NCBI RefSeq assembly: GCF_039652435.2
Contig: NZ_CP190246.1
Coordinates: 2,728,001-2,792,000, forward strand
Length of the DNA: 64,000 nucleotides
Direction of reading: 5' to 3'
Source: Niabella insulamsoli
GTDB taxonomy: Bacteria; Bacteroidota; Bacteroidia; Chitinophagales; Chitinophagaceae
The position numbers were made by a program, and so were the translations under genes. The notes under the pieces were generated by a model, which saw only the letters and a list, made by a program, of their open reading frames with translations, was not told the origin of the DNA and searched no databases. Shown piece by piece: positions 46,021-53,623 of this stretch (position 1 is the first letter of the stretch; each line of letters starts with the position of its first letter).

Positions 46021-47442
46021 ATGTCGCATTCAACAAAAGGCAGAAGAAAATTTTTAAAAAATTCTTTGGCGTTAAGCGCCGGTGGATTAATCCTTCACGG
46101 GGCGCCAACCATCGTTCCCTCAACCGTTTTTGGCAAAAATGCTCCCAGTAATAAAATCAATATTGGCCAAATCGGTTTTGGCCGTATTGCGATGACACAC
46201 GACTTGCCCGAAACCATGAAAAATGAAGTGGCGCGGGTGATCGCCGTAGCCGACGTGGACAGGAACCGGATGCAGAAAGGAAAAACCTTCATTGAAGGTT
46301 ATTACGCGAAAAAAACCGGGAAGGCCAACTATGTCGATGCGAAAACCTATGAAGACTACAAAGAACTGATCGCGAATAAAGATATTGACGCTGTTATTAT
46401 CAGTACGCCCGATCATTGGCATGCGCAACCTGCGATGGAAGCCGCCCTCGCCAAAAAACATGTTTATCTGCAAAAGCCTACTTCGCTCACCATCGAGGAA
46501 GGACGCTCTATGAGCGATATCGTAAGGAAGATGGGGGTCACTTTTCAATTGGGTAGCCAGCAAAGATCCCGCGGCGGCGGCGTACAATTTCGCAAAGCCT
46601 GCGAACTCGTTCGGAATGGCAGAATCGGAAAATTAAAAGAAGTTCATGTCGGGCTACCGGCAGATCCATCGGGAGGCGTAACTACCGAAATGCCAATACC
46701 CGAAGGCCTCAACTATGATATGTGGCTGGGATCAACACCTTATATTTACTACACCCAGGATCGCGTTCATGATCAAAAAGAAATCAACGGGCCAAGGCCC
46801 GGCTGGTTAAGGTTAGAACAGTTTGGAGCTGGTATGATCACAGGCTGGGGTGTTCACCATATCGATATCGCACATTGGGGCATGAATACCGAACTTACCG
46901 GGCCCATTGAAATAACGGGCGCTGCCGAATTTCCCACTACCGGCCTTTGGAATGTGCATGGCGACTATAAAGTAGAAGCCAAATATGCCAATGGCGTTAC
47001 GATGTTTGTGAACAGCGAAAACCCCAATGGCGTTAAGTTTGTCGGCGAAGATGGATGGATTTTCGTGACACGCGGCGCGGGGTCGGTAACCGGGTCAGAT
47101 CCCACAACCGGTCAGCCGAAAGTCAACAAAGCATTCAATGCAAGCGATCCTGCTATACTGACTTCAGTGATCAAGCCTAATGAAATACATTTATACGACA
47201 GTCCGGAACAGCATCAAAACTGGCTCGAATGCATCCAAAATAAAAAAGAAACAATCAGCCCTGCTGAAGTGGCGCATCGCTCTTGCAGCGCCTGCCTTGT
47301 ATCATTTGCGGCCATGAAAATGGGAACTAAACTTTATTGGGATCCCAAAAAAGAAATTTTTAAAGATAATATTGAAGCTAATAAATTATTAAGCAGGCCA
47401 CAACGTTTCCCTTACGGAACAAATTATGTAAACCTGAAATAA
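46021..47442 (+). CDS. Tat-exported Gfo/Idh/MocA-family oxidoreductase
   Basis: This 473-residue protein has a clear twin-arginine leader (GRRKFLKN, then a hydrophobic stretch to about residue 35), so it is folded with its cofactor before export to the periplasm. The Rossmann domain (INIGQIGFGRIA near 46) is followed by the STPDHWHAQP stretch. The catalytic-lysine motif is QKP instead of EKP (VYLQKPTSLTIEEGR near residue 158); the lysine itself is kept. It should oxidise or reduce a sugar. It is the first gene of a four-gene unit that shares its promoter sequence with the preceding susCD operon. Confidence 0.9.
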   Translation: MSHSTKGRRKFLKNSLALSAGGLILHGAPTIVPSTVFGKNAPSNKINIGQIGFGRIAMTHDLPETMKNEVARVIAVADVDRNRMQKGKTFIEGYYAKKTGKANYVDAKTYEDYKELIANKDIDAVIISTPDHWHAQPAMEAALAKKHVYLQKPTSLTIEEGRSMSDIVRKMGVTFQLGSQQRSRGGGVQFRKACELVRNGRIGKLKEVHVGLPADPSGGVTTEMPIPEGLNYDMWLGSTPYIYYTQDRVHDQKEINGPRPGWLRLEQFGAGMITGWGVHHIDIAHWGMNTELTGPIEITGAAEFPTTGLWNVHGDYKVEAKYANGVTMFVNSENPNGVKFVGEDGWIFVTRGAGSVTGSDPTTGQPKVNKAFNASDPAILTSVIKPNEIHLYDSPEQHQNWLECIQNKKETISPAEVAHRSCSACLVSFAAMKMGTKLYWDPKKEIFKDNIEANKLLSRPQRFPYGTNYVNLK

Positions 47443-47514
47443 GCTTGCATATAGGATCTGCCGAAACTTCAACGCCATCGCTGACGTTGTACGAAATCAA
47501 TTAATAAATAAAAA

Positions 47515-48897
47515 ATGATCAAAAAATTTCTTCCACTTTTAATATTACCATTGGTGATTGCCTGTAAAAACAATAGCAAACAGGAGGATAAGGCATCAGC
47601 CGTAACCTTTGTCACGCTTGATCCAGGGCATTTTCACGCCGCGCTGGTTCAAAAAACACAATTGCCGGGCGTCGATTCAAACGTGTATGTGTATGCTCCT
47701 GAAGGTGAAGACCTGCAACTCCATCTTAAAAGGATCGATGGTTTTAACAACCGGGCCGAAGACCCTACCCACTGGGATGAGCAGGTTTACACCGGGCCGG
47801 ATTTCTTTCAAAAAATGATTGAAGAAAAAAAAGGAAATGTAGTTGTAATGGCCGGCAACAATCAAAAAAAGACGGAGTATATTTTCAAGACCGTAGACGC
47901 GGGCATGAATGTTTTAGCCGACAAGCCGATGGCTATCAATAAGGAAGGCTTCAATCTTTTAAAAGATGCGTTTGCCAAAGCGAAAGAAAAAAATGTATTG
48001 CTTTATGATATTATGACCGAAAGGTTTGAAATCAACACAATGCTGCAAAAGGAATTTTCTCAAATTGAATCCGTTTTTGGAACCTTGGAAAAGGGAACAC
48101 CAGACAATCCGGCAGTTACCAAAGAAAGCGTGCATTATTTCTACAAATTTGTGTCGGGTAATATTTTGCAGCGTCCCTCCTGGTTTATGGATGTGACACA
48201 ACAGGGGGAAGGCATTGTTGACGTCACCACACACCTTGTTGACCTGGTGCAGTGGGAATGTTTTCCCGGTGTCGCTTTAGATTACAATAAAGATGTGGAA
48301 TTGGTTGCTGCCCGCCGTTGGCCCACAACGATGACCCTTAGCCAGTTTGGAGCGATTACGAAACAAACGGCCTTCCCCGAATACTTTAAAAACACAATGG
48401 CAAATGACAGCACATTGAATGTATTTAGCAATGGGGAAATCAATTATAAACTGCGCGGTGTTCACGCCAAAGTTTCTGTAACCTGGGGATATAAAGCGCC
48501 CGAAGGAACGGGCGACACGCACTACTCTATCATGAGAGGGACAAGAGCCAACCTTATTATCAGGCAGGGACAGGAAGAAGGATTCAAGCCGGTTCTCTAT
48601 ATTGAACCTGTAAAAAAAGACGATGCAACATTTGAACAAGCGTTAAAAACTGCTTTATCTCAACTGCAAAAAAAATATCCGGGCATCGACATCAAAAAAT
48701 CTACAAACGGCTGGCAGGCGGTGATTCCTGAAAAATATAATACCGGCCACGAAGCACATTTCGGGCAAGTCACAGAAGCTTATTTAAAATACTTGAAAGA
48801 AGGAAAACTGCCCGACTGGGAAGTTCCGAATATGATCACGAAATACTATATCACCACTTCGGCGCTCGAAATGGCGAAGAAGAACGATGCACAATAA
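47515..48897 (+). CDS. Lipoprotein Gfo/Idh/MocA-like protein with an oxidoreductase C-terminal domain
   Basis: This 460-residue protein has a lipoprotein leader (PLVIAC, lipidated Cys17) and a Rossmann-like N-terminal domain that lacks a clear Gly-rich loop (VTFVTLDPGHFHAALVQ). A DKP motif (NVLADKPMAINKEGF near residue 140) matches the EKP lysine site. The C-terminal half (about 190-455) fits the putative oxidoreductase C-terminal domain found with this subgroup in Bacteroidota. With the weakened nucleotide loop it may be a divergent enzyme or a binding protein. It follows the Tat-exported paralogue by 72 bases. Confidence 0.8.
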   Translation: MIKKFLPLLILPLVIACKNNSKQEDKASAVTFVTLDPGHFHAALVQKTQLPGVDSNVYVYAPEGEDLQLHLKRIDGFNNRAEDPTHWDEQVYTGPDFFQKMIEEKKGNVVVMAGNNQKKTEYIFKTVDAGMNVLADKPMAINKEGFNLLKDAFAKAKEKNVLLYDIMTERFEINTMLQKEFSQIESVFGTLEKGTPDNPAVTKESVHYFYKFVSGNILQRPSWFMDVTQQGEGIVDVTTHLVDLVQWECFPGVALDYNKDVELVAARRWPTTMTLSQFGAITKQTAFPEYFKNTMANDSTLNVFSNGEINYKLRGVHAKVSVTWGYKAPEGTGDTHYSIMRGTRANLIIRQGQEEGFKPVLYIEPVKKDDATFEQALKTALSQLQKKYPGIDIKKSTNGWQAVIPEKYNTGHEAHFGQVTEAYLKYLKEGKLPDWEVPNMITKYYITTSALEMAKKNDAQ

Positions 48898-49006
48898 TAC
48901 TTGAAGCGAGCCATAAGGGTTTTGCATACCCAAAAGCATGATTATTTACTAAATCCCCTCCTCAGTCAGACGGGAATCTAGCCAAAGAAAAATAAAAAAT
49001 AAACAC

Positions 49007-50278
49007 ATGCAACGATGTCATATCCTGCCGCGATTTAAAATCGCACTAAACATATTCGGGCTGCTGCTTTTTTGTGCTGCGTCAGGGGCATTGAAAGCAC
49101 AGCTTGTGGCCACTTTAACAGCGACCACAAGCGGCGCAGAGAAATTCAACACACCGATGCAGCTCGACCTGAATGCGATTACGCATATCGCCGACAGCAG
49201 CCTGCAATTGTTTGAAACAACCGGCGGGAAAAGAATGGCCATCCCTTTTCAAATAGAAGCCATGGGCAACACGCGCATTTTACACTGGTTGATCACACCT
49301 TCGCCTGAAAAGAACCGTGTTTTTGAAATCATCAGAAGTACAACCGGTAGCGCGCTGCCGTCAATAGGAATTGATGAGCAGGGCGGCGCCTTTACGATTG
49401 TGGATAACGGCAAGCCGTTACTACAATATCATTCGGAAACGGTATACCCACCGGAGGGCGTTGACACCGCTTATAAAAGAAGCGGTTTTATACATCCGCT
49501 AAATACGCCGGCCGGGCATGCGCTCACCCGTATCAACGCCAAGGATCATTATCATCACTGGGGCATGTGGAATCCCTGGACGCATGTGCTTTTTGAAAAA
49601 GATACTGTTGACTTCTGGAATTTGCGCGACAGAAAGGGAACAGTTCGCTTTGAAGGCTTTTCGGCCATCGAAAAAGGAACAGTTTATGCCGGCTTCAGTG
49701 CACTGCATGAGCATATCGCATTCAAAAAAGATGGCTCAGAAAAAAAAGCCATCAACGAATTACAAACAATCCGGATTTACAAGCAACAGCCCGAGGACCC
49801 TTATTATATTTTAGATTTCACCTCTGAACTAAGCTGCGCCAGCGCCAGCCCCGTTTTGCTGCTCGAATACCGGTATGGCGGACTGGGCATCAGGGCTACC
49901 GAAGCGTGGAATAAAGACAACAGTATGACGCTAACGTCGGAAGGCAAGAATCGTAAGGAAGCCGACGGCAGCACCGCACGCTGGTGCCTGGCTCAGGGCA
50001 GTTTGGATGATGATTATGGCGGGCTGGTAATGATGAGCTATCCTTCCAATTATAATCATCCGGAGCCGCTTCGCGTCTGGCCGGAAAACTCAAACGGCCG
50101 CGGCGATGTCTTTCTGAACTTCTCTCCTACCAAAAACAAAGATTGGCTGCTGGAACCGGGAAAAACCTATCTCTTAAAATATCGATTCCTAATTTTTAAT
50201 AATCAACTTTCAAAAAATGACGCAGAGGAAGTATGGCAATCATTTGCGCATCCGCCTGCTTTAAAAATTCAAAAATGA
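49007..50278 (+). CDS. PmoA-like (DUF6807) exported protein
   Basis: This 423-residue protein has a signal peptide (about 1-33, ending LKAQL) and a long beta-rich body containing RSGFIHPLNTPAGHALT near residue 157 and DHYHHWGMWNPWTHV near 178. These are marks of the family called PmoA-like in annotations, a historical name that does not imply methane oxidation. Histidines in the HYHHWG stretch could bind a metal. Family members accompany Gfo and ThuA genes in carbohydrate loci; the reaction is not known to me. Its stop codon overlaps the ThuA start (ATGA). Confidence 0.8.
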   Translation: MQRCHILPRFKIALNIFGLLLFCAASGALKAQLVATLTATTSGAEKFNTPMQLDLNAITHIADSSLQLFETTGGKRMAIPFQIEAMGNTRILHWLITPSPEKNRVFEIIRSTTGSALPSIGIDEQGGAFTIVDNGKPLLQYHSETVYPPEGVDTAYKRSGFIHPLNTPAGHALTRINAKDHYHHWGMWNPWTHVLFEKDTVDFWNLRDRKGTVRFEGFSAIEKGTVYAGFSALHEHIAFKKDGSEKKAINELQTIRIYKQQPEDPYYILDFTSELSCASASPVLLLEYRYGGLGIRATEAWNKDNSMTLTSEGKNRKEADGSTARWCLAQGSLDDDYGGLVMMSYPSNYNHPEPLRVWPENSNGRGDVFLNFSPTKNKDWLLEPGKTYLLKYRFLIFNNQLSKNDAEEVWQSFAHPPALKIQK

Positions 50279-51111
50279 AGAAATTTTTAGTGCTTTCGCT
50301 TGCAGCGATTATTTGTTTTCAAACCGCTTTTGCACAAAGCAAAACCAACTGGAAGCAGGTGCGGGTATTAGTTTATAAAAAAAACGGGAAAGGCTTTATT
50401 CACGACAACGTTCCGTATGCAGCGCAGGCCATCATTGATTTAGGCAGGCAACATGGTTTTAAAGTGGACACTTCTTCCGACGCTTCGGTGATGACAGAAG
50501 CCAACCTGAAACAATACCGTATGTTAATTTTCACCAGTACCAATAATGATGTGTTCGACACCGACGCACAGCGCCTGGCTTTTAGAAGATATATTGAAGC
50601 TGGCGGCGGATTTGTAGGCGTTCATTCGGTAACCGGAACTGAGCGGCACTGGGAGTGGTTTAAAATGATGTTGGGCGGCACTTTTTCATGGCATGCGCGC
50701 GGACAGAAATTTACAGTCAGGGTGATAGATCCCAAGCATCCATCCATGAAAGGGACGCCGGCAGTATGGGAAAGATTTGATGAATGCTATTTTGCGAAAG
50801 AAATCTGGCCCGGCCCGAGAGCTTTAATGGTCAACGATTTTTCCACTATCGACACCTCAACGGCGCAGCAGAAAAATCTGTTAGACAAACATAAAGGCAA
50901 CCTGGAAAGATATGTTCCCAGCGCCTGGGTGCACGATTTTGACGGAGGCACCACTTGGTGCACGACGCTGGGCCACGGAAAGGAAAACTATTCAGACCCT
51001 GCTTATCTCAAACACCTGATGGGAGGTATCGAATATGTGGCGAATGCTGCAAAAAAGCTCGACTTTTCTAAAGCTTATGCAACTCGTTACGATCAGGAAG
51101 TGAAATATTAA
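50275..51111 (+). CDS. ThuA-like exported protein
   Basis: From the ATG at 50275 this has 278 residues, starting with a signal peptide (MKKFLVLSLAAIICFQTAFA). An in-frame upstream start at 50233 lies inside the previous gene and would spoil it. The rest is a ThuA domain, a class I glutamine-amidotransferase-like fold (RVLVYKKNGKGFIHDNV, RMLIFTSTNNDVF, GGGFVGVHSVTGTE). ThuA is known from rhizobial trehalose use, where ThuB makes 3-keto-sugars. Here it closes the Gfo/Gfo/PmoA cluster, consistent with keto-sugar chemistry in the periplasm. A terminator follows. Confidence 0.87.
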   Translation: MKKFLVLSLAAIICFQTAFAQSKTNWKQVRVLVYKKNGKGFIHDNVPYAAQAIIDLGRQHGFKVDTSSDASVMTEANLKQYRMLIFTSTNNDVFDTDAQRLAFRRYIEAGGGFVGVHSVTGTERHWEWFKMMLGGTFSWHARGQKFTVRVIDPKHPSMKGTPAVWERFDECYFAKEIWPGPRALMVNDFSTIDTSTAQQKNLLDKHKGNLERYVPSAWVHDFDGGTTWCTTLGHGKENYSDPAYLKHLMGGIEYVANAAKKLDFSKAYATRYDQEVKY

Positions 51112-51153
51112 ACCGCCATACTATAACCATTCGCCTGATAGGCGATTCAAATA

Positions 51154-51182
51154 AAAAGCCAATCCCGTGGGATTGGCTTTTC
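51154..51182. terminator. Intrinsic terminator between thuA and acnA (convergent)
   Basis: AAAAGCCAATCCC and GGGATTGGCTTTT form a long perfect stem with a 2- to 3-base loop. Flanking A and T runs make it usable from both sides, fitting its place between converging genes. A smaller hairpin (TCGCCT/AGGCGA, 51131-51145) precedes it. Confidence 0.88.
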
Positions 51183-51203
51183 CATTTTTATAAACCAGGT
51201 TAT

Positions 51204-53471
51204 CTAATTTCCTGAAAATTGCTTTCTGATAATATTTAGCGCTGCGCCAGCCTTGAACCATTCGATCTGCTGCGCATTATAAGTATGGTTTACATCAAAG
51301 CGCTCTTCGCTTCCATCAGCATGATGCAACACGATGGTCAGCGGCTTGCCTGGCGCGAACTCTGTCAATCCCAAAATATCGATGGTATCATCCTCCTGGA
51401 TTTTCTCGTAATCATCTTTGTCAGTAAAAGTAAGCGCCAGCATTCCCTGCTTCTTTAAATTAGTTTCATGAATACGAGCAAAAGATTTTACCAACACGGC
51501 ACGCACGCCCAGATGACGCGGTTCCATGGCCGCATGCTCGCGGCTGCTGCCTTCCCCGTAGTTTTCATCCCCTACCACGATCGTGCCAATACCCGCCGCC
51601 TTATAAGCGCGCTGCGTAGCCGGCACCGGGCCGTATACTCCGGTCAGCTGATTTTTGATATCATCCGTTTTATCATTAAAAAAGTTCACAGCGCCGATCA
51701 GCATATTGTTAGAAATATTATCTAAATGCCCGCGAAACTTTAACCAAGGGCCAGCCATCGAAATATGGTCGGTTGTACATTTGCCCTTAGCCTTAATCAG
51801 CAGTTTCAATCCTTTTAAATCCGTGCCCTCCCAGGGTTGAAAAGGATCTAACAATTGCAGGCGTTTACTATCGGGAGCCACAATCACTTCCACGCCGCTG
51901 CCATCGGCCGCGGGCTTTTGGTAACCGGCATCTTCCACCGCAAAACCTCTTGAAGGCAGTTCTTCACCTGTCGGGGGATCAAGTTTTACCTCTTCGCCGT
52001 TTTCGTTAATCAGCGTATCGGTTAGCGGATTAAAAGTAAGATCGCCAGCAATAGCCAGCGCTGTCACTAATTCGGGCGAAGCTACAAAAGCGTAGGTATT
52101 CGGATTACCGTCGGCGCGCTTAGCAAAATTTCTGTTGAAAGAATGCACAATAGTGTTCTTTTCCTTTTTTTCAGCGCCCACGCGGTTCCACATGCCAATG
52201 CAAGGCCCGCAGGCATTTGCAAAAACGGTGGCGCCGATCTTATTAAATGTATCGAGGAAGCCATCTCTGTCTATCGTGTAGCGAACCTGTTCTGAGCCGG
52301 GTGTGATCGTGAATTCTGCTTTTGTCTTGAGATTTTTTTCACTTACCTGTTTGGCAAGCGAAACGGCGCGACTGATATCTTCGTAAGAGGAATTTGTACA
52401 ACTGCCGATCAATCCCACTTCCACTTTGGTAGGCCACTCATTTGCCGCAGCGGCTTCTTTCATTTTAGAAATCGGCGTTGCCAGATCGGGCGTGAAAGGC
52501 CCGTTTAAATGCGGTTCGAGCTCCGACAAATTTATTTCAATAATTTGATCAAAATATTTTTCCGGATGGGTATAAACGTCAGCATCAGCGGTAAGATTAG
52601 ACGCAATGGCATCAGCGAGATCAGCCACTTCTTCGCGGCCAGTTGCCCGAAGATACCGGCTCATGCTTTGATCATAACCAAAAGTTGATGTTGTTGCACC
52701 GATTTCTGCGCCCATATTACAAATCGTACCCTTTCCGGTGCAGCTCATCGATTCGGCGCCTTCGCCAAAATATTCTACAATACAACCGGTGCCGCCTTTC
52801 ACGGTTAAAATGCCGGCCACTTTTAAAATCACATCTTTGGGAGCCGTCCAGCCATTGAGTTGGCCGGTTAGCTTCACGCCAATTAGTTTCGGCATTTTCA
52901 GTTCCCAAGGCAAGCCTGCCATGACATCACAAGCATCAGCGCCGCCCACGCCAATTGCCACCATGCCCAATCCGCCTGCATTTACAGTGTGGCTATCGGT
53001 ACCAATCATCATGCCTCCCGGGAAGGCATAATTTTCGAGCACCACCTGGTGGATAATGCCGGCGCCCGGCTTCCAGAAACCGATGCCATATTTATTAGAG
53101 ACAGAAGCCAGGAAATCAAAAACCTCTTTACTTTCAGTATTGGCATGCTTTAAATCCGCCTCAGCGCCTGTTTCGGCCATAATGAGATGATCGCAATGCA
53201 CGGTAGAAGGCACCGCCACCTTATCGCGGCCCGCCTGCATAAACTGCAGCAGCGCCATTTGGGCTGTCGCGTCCTGCATAGCCACACGATCGGGCGCAAA
53301 ATCAACATAATCTACACCACGTTCATACACGCGGGTAGCGGGCTCCGTCAGGTGAGCGTATAATATTTTTTCGGTGAACGTTAAAGGGCGGCCTATCAAC
53401 TGGCGCGCTTCGTTTACTTTTTGTTCAAATTCAGCGTAAGTTTTCTTAATCAGATCGAGATCGAATGCCAT
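51204..53471 (-). CDS. acn: Aconitate hydratase, mitochondrial-type (AcnA-like)
   Basis: This 755-residue [4Fe-4S] enzyme isomerises citrate and isocitrate in the TCA cycle. I use the ATG at 53471 (MAFDLDLIKK); an upstream in-frame TTG at 53501 overlaps promoter-like sequence. Cluster cysteines are in GSCTNSSYEDISRA and in NACGPCIGMWNR. The C-terminal swivel domain includes YGEGSSREHAAMEPR with the active-site Ser-Ser-Arg. A separate AcnB-type gene lies upstream on the same strand, divided from it by a terminator and a new promoter. Confidence 0.95.
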   Translation of the reverse strand: MAFDLDLIKKTYAEFEQKVNEARQLIGRPLTFTEKILYAHLTEPATRVYERGVDYVDFAPDRVAMQDATAQMALLQFMQAGRDKVAVPSTVHCDHLIMAETGAEADLKHANTESKEVFDFLASVSNKYGIGFWKPGAGIIHQVVLENYAFPGGMMIGTDSHTVNAGGLGMVAIGVGGADACDVMAGLPWELKMPKLIGVKLTGQLNGWTAPKDVILKVAGILTVKGGTGCIVEYFGEGAESMSCTGKGTICNMGAEIGATTSTFGYDQSMSRYLRATGREEVADLADAIASNLTADADVYTHPEKYFDQIIEINLSELEPHLNGPFTPDLATPISKMKEAAAANEWPTKVEVGLIGSCTNSSYEDISRAVSLAKQVSEKNLKTKAEFTITPGSEQVRYTIDRDGFLDTFNKIGATVFANACGPCIGMWNRVGAEKKEKNTIVHSFNRNFAKRADGNPNTYAFVASPELVTALAIAGDLTFNPLTDTLINENGEEVKLDPPTGEELPSRGFAVEDAGYQKPAADGSGVEVIVAPDSKRLQLLDPFQPWEGTDLKGLKLLIKAKGKCTTDHISMAGPWLKFRGHLDNISNNMLIGAVNFFNDKTDDIKNQLTGVYGPVPATQRAYKAAGIGTIVVGDENYGEGSSREHAAMEPRHLGVRAVLVKSFARIHETNLKKQGMLALTFTDKDDYEKIQEDDTIDILGLTEFAPGKPLTIVLHHADGSEERFDVNHTYNAQQIEWFKAGAALNIIRKQFSGN

Positions 53472-53516
53472 AGATAATATTTTTTTAGCCTTAAAAAGCA
53501 AAATTACAGAGTCTTA

Positions 53517-53524
53517 CAAAGGTA
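53517..53524 (-). promoter_or_regulatory. -7 element of the AcnA-type gene (TACCTTTG)
   Basis: TACCTTTG on the minus strand is a perfect -7 box, 45 bases upstream of the ATG at 53471. A second match, TAATTTTG at 53499-53506, lies closer to the gene. Both are downstream of the acnB terminator. Confidence 0.6.
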
Positions 53525-53561
53525 AGGATTGTAATATAGAAGAACTACTGTGTTTCCACCA

Positions 53562-53598
53562 CAAAAAGCGCCATCCCGCAGGCTGCAGAATGGCGCTT
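53562..53598 (-). terminator. Intrinsic terminator of acnB
   Basis: On the minus strand AAGCGCCAT and ATGGCGCTT form a perfect 9-bp stem around a 15-base loop and run into TTTTTGTGG. It is 26 bases after the acnB stop codon. Confidence 0.8.
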
Positions 53599-53623
53599 CA
53601 ATATAATGAACCCGACATTTCTA

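Noticed and set aside
47470..47491. CAACG...CGTTG inverted repeat with ACGTTGTA resembling the 19-base element
   Set aside because: Only eight bases match the element, no -7 box follows, and it lies between genes of the same unit; too weak to call an operator.
49007..50278. Particulate methane monooxygenase subunit, as the PmoA name might suggest
   Set aside because: The protein is a soluble exported beta-rich protein of the DUF6807 type, with no membrane helices typical of true PmoA and no pmoB/pmoC nearby.
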